Shown here: positions 43,742 to 55,082 of the stretch, piece by piece
How positions within the stretch are numbered: the stretch's first letter is position 1
How the letters are laid out: each line of letters starts with the position of its first letter
Assembly (NCBI GenBank): GCA_037179385.1
Contig: CM074188.1
Location: 27,173,318-27,237,317, forward strand
DNA: 64,000 nucleotides
Direction: 5' to 3'
DNA from: Holothuria scabra
Lineage: Eukaryota > Echinodermata > Holothuroidea > Aspidochirotida > Holothuriidae
Notes under the pieces: model-generated
Told to the model about the DNA's origin: nothing
Databases searched by the model: none
The model's input: only the letters and a program-made list of their open reading frames with translations
Translations under genes and position numbers: made by a program

Positions 43742-44413
43742 CCAAAGATATTATAAACGTAGATACCAAACTCCTATCCCTACACTGTTAGACGCGCTGA
43801 CTCCTCATGGAGACTCAATCGGAGGGGCGGAAGTGTTCATTTGACATGCGCACAATTCTATTCGGTTATCTGCGTGCACAATTGTGCATGCGTAACAGAA
43901 AATTCCATTGTGACGAGATGTCAGGGTGCGTGCATTTTCAAAGCAAGTTCTGTACGCGCACTATGCATTTCTCCGTGTAAGGTCCGGAATAATTGACGCG
44001 TACATCCGCTTGCTTGGAAAAAGAACGCAGTAGTTGATTTTGTGTTGTAAACGCGTTAGAATGTTAACGCGTGCATAGATGAGCGCTTTTGAAGATATCA
44101 TAGGAACTGACCAATCAGCAAGTCAATGAACTTCAAACCAGTCGTTGTGTGTTAATGTTCAAAAGTTCTTAAGTAGAAAGCCGAGGAAGAAGCCTAAAAC
44201 TGTTTCATGTATGTGAAGTTTATTGAAGAACAGTGTTTGCAAGAATTGCAATGTTTTAATATCACACGTATTTATACTACCGGAAGATATCAATTAACTG
44301 TCAGCTTTCAAAACGACTGATCAGTGATCAGCACTTCCGCCCCTCCGGTTCGGTCTCCGTGAGGAGTCACCGCGCCATTTTAAGTTTGGTATCTATGTTT
44401 ATAATATCTCTGG
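43742..44413 (+). mobile_element. MITE family W, unit 1 of a back-to-back pair
   Basis: It begins CCAAAGATATTATAAACGTA and ends TTTATAATATCTCTGG, with long imperfect inverted termini: ACCAAACT...GACTCCTCATGGA...GGAGGGGCGGAAGTG on the left, and the reverse series CACTTCCGCCCCTCC...GAGGAGTCAC...AGTTTGGTAT on the right. It is 672 bp and has no ORF. Hexamer ATAGTC precedes it (43736-43741) and follows it (44414-44419). Confidence 0.8.
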
Positions 44414-44419
44414 ATAGTC

Positions 44420-45078
44420 CCAAAGATATAAACATAGATACCAAACTAAAAATTGGGCGGTGACTCCTCATGGAAGCAGGTTAGGAGGGGCGGAAGTGCT
44501 TATCACTGATCAGTCGTTTTGAAAGCTAAGAGTCAATTGATATCTTCTGGTAGTATAAATAAGTTGGATTTTAAAACATTGCAAACAGCGTTCTTCAATA
44601 AATTTCACTAACACGAAACAGTTTTAGGCTTATTCGCCGGTTTTTTACTTTAGAACATTTGAACATTAACGCACAACGACTGGTTTGAAGTTCATTTGCT
44701 TACTGATTGGTCAGTTTCTATGTTATCTTCACAAGCGCACATCTGTGCACGCGTTTACATTCTTACGCGCGTACAACACAAAATCAACTACTGAATTTTT
44801 TTCCAAGCACGAAGAAGTACGCGTCAACTACTCCGGACTTCACACGGAGAAATGCATTGTGTGCGTACAGAACTCCCTTTGAAAATTCGCGCACGCTGAC
44901 ACCTCGTCACAATGGAATTTTCTGTTTCGCATGCATCATTGTGCACGCAGATAACCGAATAGAACTGTGCGCATGTCAAATGAACACTTCCGCCCCTCCG
45001 ATTGAGCCTCCATGAAGAGTCAGCACGTCTAACAGTGTAGAGATAGGAGTTTGGTATCTACGTTTATAATATCTTTGG
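44420..45078 (-). mobile_element. MITE family W, unit 2 (inverted)
   Basis: It is the reverse complement of unit 1 along its whole length, at roughly 85-95% by eye depending on segment. It begins CCAAAGATATAAACATAGAT and ends GTTTATAATATCTTTGG. ATAGTC precedes it and ATAGTG follows it. The plus-strand open frames at 44685-45015 lie within it and are not coding in unit 1. Confidence 0.8.
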
Positions 45079-45230
45079 ATAGTGAACACAATTCAATCAT
45101 CCATGAATGACCTTGTCCCCCACCCCCTTGTAAAAATTTCTGCGGACGCCCATGTTCGAAATTACTTTATTAGGGTACATGGTATATTTTGTGGATTCCA
45201 TAAATTTACTCACCAAATGCAGTCACCAGT

Positions 45231-45470
45231 TATAGTGTAGTAAACTGTCCAGCATTATTCATGATTGGCCAATAAAAGCCATGGGGCAGTTTTTCCCCTC
45301 TATTGTGAGGTTTATAAGAGTTACCGCTTGGTTAACATTGAATATGAAATATTGAAGTCCTAAAATATTACAAAAGATACTTTGGAAAGAAATAATAGGA
45401 AAACTGTGAGATTTAGCTGTTACCTCAAAATAAGTTTTGGGCGATTTTTTTTTGCTCTTAATTAAGGTTG
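45231..45470. repeat. Dispersed repeat R2, copy 2
   Basis: Shares GTGTAGTAAACTGTCCAG, CATGATTGGCCAATAAAAGC, TTACCGCTTGGTTAACATTG, GATTTAGCTGTTACCTC and AAGTTTTGGGCGA with the other copies at 23165, 53783 and 56365. Confidence 0.65.
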
Positions 45471-45980
45471 AAGAATATCCCTAGTTCGATTTCAAACCTT
45501 GGTCAAAGAAAACTGGAATTTTTATCCAAAAACAATCTATGGTTTTTCACCTGAAGTCAAAAGATACCAAATTTGGTTAGAATTGTTGACTTGGTTACCG
45601 TCCGACTTAAAGTTGTTAAATTCATGTGCTACCATGATTCTCCCACATTTGTGGTCGCTGAGCTTCGTAACTTCCTTTTACCTTTCAAAGCCAGCCTGAT
45701 TGTTATTCTATTGAGACACTTGTCTCAAACAGTTGAACTCTGCATCAAAACTTTGAAAGAATTCGGTATCATGACGATTCCTTTCTGTTCACAGATCAAA
45801 ATTGCTTCATCTGATACTATGTGATTATATTGAATGTATTGAACAAGGTTGAACTCAAATATTCCGACGACGAACTTGAATCCAATATAGCCTACCCAGA
45901 GCGCCGCAGTTAGGAGGTCGCCCCCTTTCTTAACAAATATTTAAAAAGGTGAAGATTGAATTGAAAACTATAGGAGGAGG

Positions 45981-47613
45981 CAGTAGCGGAGCTAGGGATT
46001 TTGGTCAGAGGGGGCAAAAATTGTCTGCAAGGGCGCTTTGAAGGAGTAAATACATTGAGCCTTAACACGATCTAAGCCACGGCTTTCCAGACTTTTCATC
46101 GGTTTTCCGCACCTGGTAGAAGACTTCTTTGCCATTTCTCCTCAGCAAGTTTTTCTATTGAAAAATGTTTAAATTTTCTATCCATTGGCCTCCGCAGAAG
46201 AAAATTCGAGGGGGGGGGGGCAACATTCCTTAAGGGGAGAAAAGCTCCTGGCCATCATGCGTTGGCGCGGAGCGCAAGAAAATTTTGGCCCAAAATGCCT
46301 CTCAAATCGCTGTAAATGGCATTCCTAAAGCATATTTACCGCATATAAATAAGGAAAACACTGATTGAACTGTTGAAAAATGTTGATTTTAATATTTCTG
46401 CATCTTTTTCTTTATATTTTCTTCGTTTTTTTAGGTTTGTTATTTTCCAGGGGAGGGCAAGTTCCCCCTTTGCCCCTACCTGCGGACGTCCGTGTTTCTG
46501 TCCCTCTCTTTCACATTTTAGTATGAAGGCGGGCATTATATTTTGTGTTATTGTCAGGCCTCGATTTAAGATTTTAATGTAATAATGGGCTACTTTGTGA
46601 AGATAAAGGTTAAACCTGCTAGAGCTAAATAACAAGCAATCTTACAGGGGGAAAAGTTATGGAAATAAATCACCTGTCGGTGTACATTTTTGGTATCTGG
46701 AAATTAAGATAAATACAAGAAGAAACATTAATTGACGTAATTTACATCATGTGACCACTCTGAAATAGCCATTAATTAAGTACATTGAAAAAAATAGCCA
46801 AGACAAAAGGTCTGCTTGGCTCTCTAGATACCAAATTCATAATAAATGTAGCCTAAACCTAGGCTTATTAGATGCAATTTTCTGGCTTGTGAGACCACGA
46901 AAGTACAGAAATAAGCATTTTCATGGGTTTATCGTGCAGTGTCAGAAATAGCAAGTTATCATGAGAATGGTCACTTGAAGAAAAGCAAAATGGAAACTGC
47001 ATGATCACTACCACCAGGATTACAGTTTTATTTTATTTTAACCTGACTGCTCTCTTCAAATGATTTTGAAAAATGTTGTGAAAGCTATTTTGGTATCGTT
47101 TTAAAAATTTTTATTGTCTATGTTGACAATTATACCTGACAACAAGAGGGCTATTTGCGCTACAATTATTGTCGCGCCCATTGCAACATCTTTTATTGGC
47201 CGGGAGGGTGAACTTAATGTCAGTCTGTGTATTTTGTAAGCTTATTATCATATTATAATATGGTGTGGAAGCAATTAACTTATACTTATATTATTAACTT
47301 GTACTTATTAGCACAGCAACAACATTCATTAGTGCGTATAAAGCATGAAGAAACGTTTCGGCAAAACCTATCCATTACAGAAGATGACCCTTTTCATCAG
47401 AATAAAAGTGCAGATAGTACAGTTACTGGTGGCTGCTTGAGCATTTTGTTATCTGGGCCTTAAAACAACGCTATTAAATTATGTCTTTTGCCAATAATGG
47501 TGCAAGGGTAAAGCATGTTAAAAACCTAAAAAAGGGCGCCGACAGACGATTTGGGTCCGTCAGGGGGGGGGGGAGCGACCGATCCCCCTGACCATATGGC
47601 AGCTCCGCCACTG
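45981..47613. mobile_element. hAT-like non-autonomous element (1633 bp)
   Basis: The left end CAGTAGCGGAGCTAGGGATT and GGTCAGAGGGGG oppose the right end CCCCTGACC...GGCAGCTCCGCCACTG, an imperfect TIR of the common CAGTGGCGGAGC type. Flanking octamers GGAGGAGG and GGGGAGGG agree at 6 of 8, but both are low-complexity. G-runs occur near both ends. No transposase frame survives. The frames at 46336-46635 and 47227-47463 have no recognisable domain. Confidence 0.6.
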
Positions 47614-48060
47614 GGGGAGGGTTAAGGGAATCTTACACAAAATGGAACCTCATTAAAAACACCCCTTTCTATTAGTAAAACTAGTAGATTGTCGACCGTG
47701 GACGAACGAAGATCGTCGAAGCTACCCCTTTTATCTTAAATCTACAAATTACGGCTCTATGACGAACAGTGACGTCAACAAGGGAATCAGGGGCACGTGC
47801 CCCCTGATAAAACTTGTGTCTCCAGTGTATCCCAGGCTGAGATTTAGAATTTTCAATCAACTGTATGTCTTCTGTATTCAGAGTGTAAATATTATATAAC
47901 TACTAGATTTTACAAGATTCGATACTTCTTTTGACAAGAAAAGGCAACAGTAGGTATGTTCTTCAAATGAAAACATCGCAAAAACGCCTGGGAAATGCCA
48001 TTTCAGGCTGTGTTAGGGGTTGAGTTTTTTTTTTTCTTTTTTGAAATTTCCTCTGCACAG
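47614..48060. other. Spacer
   Basis: No coding signal. A stretch around 47790-47810 (GGGCACGTGCCCCC) is a small palindrome with an E-box core. Confidence 0.4.
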
Positions 48061-48089
48061 TCCAGTCTACACCAATTGAAGGAGGCCCA

Positions 48090-48495
48090 CAGCTCAGATT
48101 ACCACTCGGGCAGGTTCACATTTAAGTGTCCATCAACTGCTTTCTCTTTCTCTTTCTAAATCAGCCCCTTCTTTAAAATGTCAGCCGAATTCTCTCTTGG
48201 TGGTGGTTTCATCAGATTTGTTACCAATAAAATCTTAGCTGAAGTTGCCCTGGAAGTAATTTTAGACTTGTGTAAATACAATAGAATTACCCTTAAATTA
48301 CGATCTTAATACCTCACAAACAAATAAAAACCCAGAAGTCCCTTTCGCCCTGACCTCCCCCCCCCCCCTCCGCCGGCACTCACATCGATCTGCCCATCAA
48401 CTGCTGTCTTTAGAGTTCAGCTCCCTCACCCACCTTTTCAAAATGTCAGCCGGATTAGCTCTTGGTAGTAGTTTCAAAGGGGCAAACTTTGCCCC
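48090..48495 (+). repeat. Local duplication pair (48130-48225 and 48390-48480)
   Basis: CCATCAACTGCT, TCAGCnCC, AAAATGTCAGCCG and CTCTTGGTnGTnGTTTCA occur in the same order in both places, about 260 bp apart. A C-run lies at 48357-48370 between them. Confidence 0.6.
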
Positions 48496-48745
48496 TCCAG
48501 AACCCTGTCAGGCCATTGGGGTGATTCGAGTTGAAGACAATTATGGACCTTCAGGACAAAAACATAGCGAAGGACGTTTAAGAAGTCTGTTATGCGTGAC
48601 TCCTCTCTAGACTGGTCGAACAGAACGGATGCTCTTAGCCAAAAAGCGGCCGGAGAAGCAATCCACAGCCAGGGCCGAGAAATTCGTGTGAATGACGGTG
48701 TGAGAAAACTTTCTGGTGAAGTAGGGGGACTATATGCAACTTAAT
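48455..48745 (+). other. Coding-looking segment, possibly a degraded exon
   Basis: From the ATG at 48455 one frame reads MSAGLALGSSFKGANF... to a stop near 48622. A second frame (about 48558-48745) reads MRDSSLDWSNRTDALSQ, then AAGEAIHSQGREIRVNDG and VRKLSGEV. The latter has balanced, protein-like composition and higher GC than its surroundings, and a GT lies just after GGTGAA. I do not recognise a family. It could be a frameshifted pseudogene fragment or chance. Confidence 0.25.
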
Positions 48746-49454
48746 TTAACTGAAATTAACTCATTATTTAAACTGAAAGTAATTTACTCGGCATAAACGT
48801 AACATGGGGGCATCTCGAACTTTGATTGATGGTTTACCCCCATCCACCCGACCACAGACACGCAAACATGCCGACTGACGTCATGCTCAGATTAATGAGT
48901 GAAGTGTAATTTTTTGAAAAAGAGCCATAAAGCAACGAAAAGACAACGACGGAATAAAAAAATGCAATATTCCTCAAAGAGAGCCTAATGACGGCTATGG
49001 TGTCCCTCTCTGCGTGACGTCATTATAATCGAATTCCCCATGTATAAATTCTGGTCGTGTACAACTGGCTCGACGAACGTTGCAAGTTCTGTGTCTGTTT
49101 AAGTTGAACAAAATTCCCAATTTCCCACTTAAGGGGCCACTTCAATCCACTTTTGCCTTTTTCACTGTGAAAGAGACCTCAAGACGCATGGGAGGATGGA
49201 ATTATCTGAGATGGTAGTTTCAGTACAAAAGTATAAATTACAGAATGGAGTGCATGTCTCCCGGGACAACTTCTCGTCTCATGTGAACACAAACAAGATA
49301 CGCGGAGGCTTTGCCAGTGTCCTGATTTCTAACAAAATTATGAAATTCAGATGCTCAATCTTTTTCAAGTACAAGCTTTTGCAAATGTGATTAAGCAGGT
49401 TACTCGATAACAGCTGGGTAACATGTATACAGCGGAGCGTGGGAAGGTTTGCAC
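48746..49454. other. Spacer
   Basis: CGTGACGTCATTATAAT at about 49014 combines a CRE-like palindrome with a weak TATA-like word, but no convincing exon follows. The frame at 49196-49390 is unsupported. Confidence 0.35.
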
Positions 49455-49760
49455 ACACTCTAAAATCAAAAGAGTGAACTTTATCACTCTTTGATCGAGT
49501 GAAAAGTGTAAATTCACTCCATTAGAGTGATATATCACTCCAAGAGGAGTGAAGTTCCCTCCAAAAAGAGTGAAGTTCGCTCCAAAAAGAGCGAAGAGGG
49601 AAAAGGGAGGAAGAGGGAAAATTCACTCTTCCACGAGTGTCTGCAATGATCGCCGCTCTTTTTTTAGAGCGATCACTGTGGGCACTCCATCAAGAGTGAA
49701 ACTTCGCTCGTTTTAAGAGAATTTTACTCTTTTTAGAGTGAACTTCACTCTTTTTGGAGG
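49455..49760. mobile_element. Foldback element family F1 (GAGTGA/TCACTC), copy 1
   Basis: It opens ACACTCTAAAATCAAAAGAG. It consists almost entirely of alternating GAGTGAA and TTCACTC words (CACTCCAAGAGGAGTGAAG, ACTCTTTTTAGAGTGAA), so the strand folds into many short stems. Related copies are at 53457-53729 and 56838-57160. The outer ends (ACACTCTnAAA / TTTCAGAGTGT) resemble TIRs. Confidence 0.7.
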
Positions 49761-50869
49761 GAACAAATATGAGAACAAATACAAATTGAGAACAAATATG
49801 GTTTCACAATTGATAAATCTCAAACATCCCGCTAATTAGTCTGTTAGTAAGCAATGGTCCCGCGCGTCTCAGTTTCATACGGGGAAGAACATTACCTTCC
49901 ACCTGAACTTGTTGGTTTGCGTTATGTTGGAGTTATGACAGAGTTATTTCAACAGAGCAATAATAACAGGTCACGTGTAGTCTGTTTAGATGCCACTGGA
50001 TTGTTGATTACTGCCATCGTCATTGCCGTTCAACACCTGACACATAAAAGCGCAAAATATGACTTGATTGTATCATTATTGTAACCAGGGAGATGTTATC
50101 AATAGCCTCCCTGCTGTAATCAGCTTCCTGCTGCGATTTAAATGATCTTGGTTGATTCATCAAGAAGGGAACTATCTTTGTGTTAATCGTTAAAACATAC
50201 GCTAATAGCATATAACTAAAGATGAATGTAGTTCCCACGAAATTTGAAATTAAGAATCATGGGTAATTTCAGATAATTTCATGTCCTCTAATAATTAATA
50301 TCCTGCAGTTTTCTTTTTCAAAGTCAAAGTCACTTGCAATCAACCTCAAATGTAGCCTGTATGTAGGTTCTTAAAGTGTACCTCAACGGTCAAAAAATCA
50401 AATATATATGTTAAAGAATTTTAACTGTCCAACTCCCATCTTCACAAGACATTCCTGAGCTGAGATATAAAATGTTGAAATTTATTTACTGAAAACAAAT
50501 TGATCCATTGCGCAAAAAAATGTGACTGTCTTGTTGTACAATTCATATTATCTGCTTTGTTTCCTTTTAAAAGTAAAATGTTTTTACGACCTTGAACACT
50601 TCCTGTTTGCTTACATGACATGTTGCACAGAGAGGGCTTAATAAATTACATCAGAGTACTTTCACACCTTGGTACAAGGTACACTAACTTTCAGAAAAAA
50701 ATACAAAGATTTTAAATTGAGTTGTACAACAATGACATCACAAATTATTGTACAACATACCAATTTAAGTTGAGTGAATAAACATTTTATCTCAGCTCGG
50801 GAATGTACTATGAATATGGGAGTTGGACTGTAAGAATTCATTTTTCATGGTCTTTAATGTATATATTTG
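49761..50869. other. Spacer
   Basis: The plus-strand frame at 49854-50084 (76 codons) has no recognised domain or splice context. TTGTACAACA/TTGTACAAT words recur near 50530 and 50724-50757. Nothing else assigned. Confidence 0.35.
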
Positions 50870-51960
50870 AATTTTTGATTCCTTGCCAAAGGCAGGCAAG
50901 GAATCTATGCGATGGTGGTTGTGTGTATGTGTGCGTGTGTGTGTATGTGACGCTTTGGCTTGTAAACACGGTATCTCAAGAAGGGTTAGTGTGACTAACC
51001 TCATATTTGGTGTGGGGGTTGGTCATATTGAGTAGATGATCCCTGTTGTTCTTGGTGGAGGCCAAAGTTCATTTGGGGGTCAAGAGAGTTCAAAACGTCA
51101 AAACTTTATAAACACGATATCTGAAGAACGGTACATGTGACTATGCTCATATTTAGTGTGGGTTGGTCATATTGAGTAGATGATACCTATCGATTTATGT
51201 GGAGGTCAACGGTTATATGGGGTCATGAGAGGTCAAATGGTTAATTCCTTAGAAATTGCTTGTAAACACGGTATCTCAAGAAAGGTAAGTGACTAATCTC
51301 ATATTTAGTGTGTGGGTTGGTCATATTGAGTAGATGGTCTTTATTGTTTTTGGCGAAGGTCAAAGGTCATTTGGGGTCATGAGAGGTCAAAAGGTCAAAA
51401 CCTTGTAAACACAATATCTCAAGAACGGTACATGTGACTACCCTCATATTTGGTGTGTGGGTTGGTCATATTGATTAGATGATCTCTATTGAATTTCGTG
51501 GAGTTCAAAGTTCATGTGGGGTCACGTGAGGTGAAAAGGCTAAAATCTTGTAAACACGATGCCTCAAGAACGGTATATGTGACGAAGCTCAAATGTGGTG
51601 TGTAGGTTGAATGTAGGTTGAATGTGAGAAGATGATCTCATTTTATTTTTCTAGATGTCAACGTCTGACGAGCTTTCCTGCACAGTTAAACAAGAAAGGT
51701 AACTTGTAGGGTCCTGTAACTTGTTTTTAGATGGTGCATAGCGAATAAATGGTCCCAATAGTTTTTTGGTGGAGGTCAAATGTCGTTTGGGTTCACAACG
51801 GGCAAGGGGGATCTTAATGTAGGAAGACTGGATGCCTTGCATGTGTACTTTGTGGGCACATTACGGAGCCCTGTTTATTGACAAACATCGCGGAGCAATG
51901 CCAATGTGAAAAGAAAGCCTTACATTTTAGCGGCAAGGAATCACTAACCTTTTTGGCTTT
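50870..51960 (-). mobile_element. Helentron/HINE-like element C (reverse orientation)
   Basis: The terminal hairpin GATTCCTTGCC (50877-50887) / GGCAAGGAATC (50895-50905) is followed by a (TG)n tract and four to five diverged core units. The units carry GGTATCTCAAGAA, CATATTTGGTGTG, GGTTGGTCATATTGAGTAG and AGGTCA clusters. GCAAGGAATC at 51933-51942 is the matching inverted subterminal repeat. The core is the reverse complement of the A/B core (CTTGAGATAnCG, TGACCTTTGACC). The far boundary is approximate. Confidence 0.65.
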
Positions 51961-53456
51961 TTGGTTTACTAGAGATGCACTTTAATGCCCTCCGCTGCAT
52001 CAATGCGTGGCAGTTTATACCCCCAGAAGCGTATGTAACCGAGGTTTTTGAGTTTCATACAATATGCAGACTCAAATCGTAGATTGCCCTGGACGGAGAG
52101 TGAAAAGGTTTGTCGAAAAGTATAACGATGAGGTTCGGCGAAAATACTGAGAGCATATAGTAATCGGTACCGGATTAGGGAAAATATGGAGGAGGCCCCA
52201 TACAGATAAGTGTTTAACCCCAGGCTCTCAAAATATTCATAGTTTTTATTACCAACTTAAATTTCATCATATTTTATCCTATAATGTTTGTTTTTCCCGT
52301 GTGAGCAACACTTCGTCCCCCTCCCGGGGTACCTTGTCACTTGTTATGAGTCTAGAGGACGTAGCGGATAAAATTTCATTTATTAGAAGACCTCAGTACA
52401 AAGCCAAAGCTCACGGGGGACATCAGGAACAAAAGAAAGCTGCTTGGTAGGTGAACGAAAATTAAGGGGAAAACGACAACCACGCGGGTTCGCCAAGAAT
52501 TTGCCAAGGGTGCATGGGTTGCACTGTGTTATTTGGCTTCAAAGAATATGTTTCAATCAGAACTTCATCTAGTTCCTGGTTATACAGTATGCCTGTAATA
52601 GTTAACCTGGTCACTGCCCTCCGGCTTTCTACCAGGGAACCAGCAAAGGCGTCAGTGTATTTTGATGGGGGCAAAGCATGATTTGCGTGTTTTATTAATT
52701 CTTTTGTCCTTCTGTTCCCTTCTCTTTTTATATTTCCCTGAGGATATAGGGACGGTCGCCTCCACCCCTTTAACACCTCGTCTGCATGGAGCTCTTAATA
52801 TGCTTAAATAATAACTGCAGTTTAAACACATCACTTAATGAAGGGTGAATTCGGGGACTTCGCTATTCCCGCGAGGCTTTTTGCGTTTTAGGCATCTCGA
52901 CCGTCTCAGAATCAGTTCAACTTGATTCCACTATTAAAGTAATATGATTTGGGGTATTACATTAACTTTGTAAATTCTCTGTAATAATAATGAATCCATG
53001 AACGGGCTTTAGAAAGAATAATTTTATCTGCCAGGCTGAAAGAGATCTGCCCCTTCTGACAAAGGTCGGTGATGCATTTGAAGAATCGTGAACGGCAATA
53101 ATAACTAACATTATTATCACCAATGTGCACCGTTCTGCTAGTCCACAAAATTTGATATTTTTCTTAAATTCTTTATGGGGTCTACAAAGGGTATACCTAT
53201 TAACCGCAATAAGTTCAAATGAATAGTTACAGTTCTCAAAACTTTATTGCAATTTGTCTTACTGATATTTTGTTGAAAAAATAATACCATACCTGAATTG
53301 GTCGCAGTTCTATACACAGCCATCAGACAATACAGCCTTGGATAAAATGATAATTTTTCGGGCAAAGGGTATCGAATTAGTCCTCATGGTTGTTGTAAAA
53401 TGCGTAAATTTTGATTTTTCAGCAAAGAAAATACTCCTTAGAAGGGTGACAGTTGA
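51961..53456. other. Spacer
   Basis: No repeat matched within the window and no exon. Overlapping minus-strand frames at 52462-52834 lack a recognisable product. Confidence 0.35.
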
Positions 53457-53729
53457 AAAGTTCACTCCAAAATAGCGGAAATTCACTCCAAGAAGAGTGA
53501 AATTCATTCCAAAAGGGCCAAGTTTCACTCTTGATAGAGTGCCCTCAGCTAGAACCACTCTTAAAAAGATGATGGCACTCGTAAAAGAATGAATTTTCAC
53601 TCTTCTTGAAATGAATTTCACTCTTTTTTTTTGGGGGGGGGGGGGTTACTATTCTTGGAGTGAATTCACACTTTCACTCTATTTGAGAGTGAGTAAATTA
53701 CTAAATTCACTTTTTGGATTTCAGAGTGT
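53457..53729. mobile_element. Foldback element family F1, copy 2
   Basis: TTCACTCCAAAATAGCGG, CACTCCAAGAAGAGTGAAA and CACTCTTGATAGAGTG words, a G-run at 53634-53646, and the terminal GGATTTCAGAGTGT are present. The opening TIR seen in the other copies is missing or degraded. Confidence 0.65.
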
Positions 53730-53782
53730 AGCTTTGCGATTCAACTCATCAAGCGTTCTCGGGATCGCAGTCAACTCAACTA

Positions 53783-54013
53783 GAGGAAGTGTAGCATTTC
53801 ACCTGTTCGTGGTTGGCTCTTCACTGTCACGTGACATTTTTCTCCTCAAGTGTAAAATTTACAAGGGAGTAACTGCTTGGTTTACCTTAAATATGCAAAA
53901 CTGGATTCTTAAAATATTATGAAAGATACTTCGAATAGGAATAAGAAAAGTTGTGAGCCTGATTTAGCTGTTGAGTCAAAACAAGTTTTGGGCGACTGTT
54001 CACGCCCTTTAAA
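53783..54013. repeat. Dispersed repeat R2, copy 3
   Basis: GTGTAGCATTTCACC, GTGGTTGGCTCTTCACTGTC, AACTGCTTGGTTTACCTTAA, TTTAGCTGTTGAGTC and AGTTTTGGGCGA match the other copies in order. Confidence 0.65.
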
Positions 54014-55082
54014 TTATGATTCATTTGAATACAATTCATATACTGACTCACCGCACGAACTACATGGTCTATATAAATTATACAGGCTTCAGGGAGGAAC
54101 ACATTGACGATTGAGAACAGGGTTGCGCAGAGTGCAGTATGTGAGAGAAATTTTGTCTTGTCTTTTCCGCATTCATGCAAAAAAATAAAATAAAAAAAAA
54201 ATAGGACATCAGGCTATTATTTTTCACGGGCCTCAAATTAAGCTCACTATTGCTATTTTTACCCAAGGTTGTGTACCTCGAAGTGAAAGAGATACATTAT
54301 GATTTTTACTTCCCTTAATATGTTTATGGAAGTATCAATGCACTTAAGTGACATTGCTCCTCAATTTCAAAGACTAAAATAATTTTAGGTAAAATGAATG
54401 GAAGGACAAGTAGTCGATTAGACTCCAAAATGAATCGCTCAGACCTGGAAGTAGACATCACATTGATTTTCAATTAAATTAACTTTCTTCTGCCACAACA
54501 GGCAAAGTTGGTCACATAGCTGTAAGTCACACACGACATGCATAAGGAGCTACACTCTAAAAGGCATCTTGACAACTGGCGCACGAGCAAGAATCTCATA
54601 AAATATTTGTTCCAAAATTCACTAGTACTGGTACAGAAATGACACTATCACTATTCGTTTCATTTATGAGCCAAATTTAGTCAAACTTTTGACAAGATTC
54701 CGGTTCCTGTCATAACTGATTAGATTCCTTTCAAATTTGACTAAAATGTTTTTAGTGTGTGCAAAGAAATCAAAGTTTAATGTGATTTCACTTTATGGTC
54801 ATACGAATTTCGAGGTTCAGATATCCTTCAGGATCATAGTATGAAAACTTCGAACTGACATAAAAGGCAATAAATTTCCATTTGAAGCCTGTAATTTGCT
54901 GTGGGCTCTGAAGGGGTTTGTTAACTTGATTGAGGGAATGAATAATTGCAAGGTGATATCGTCTGTCCATGGAAACGATAAATGTGAAACCCGCGACACC
55001 TAAAATTGCAGACGTTTTAACTGTATCCTGTCTTTCAGCTAAAATAATGGTTGGACACTTCTACCTGATTCAATTTTAAAGG
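54014..55082. other. Spacer
   Basis: An A-rich run lies at 54180-54201. No coding signal. The minus-strand frames at 53917-54266 and 54788-54999 overlap in several frames and are not supported. Confidence 0.35.

Noticed and set aside
44685..45015. Two overlapping plus-strand frames of 65 and 102 codons
   Set aside because: They lie inside the inverted MITE pair, overlap in different frames and are not preserved in the sister unit.
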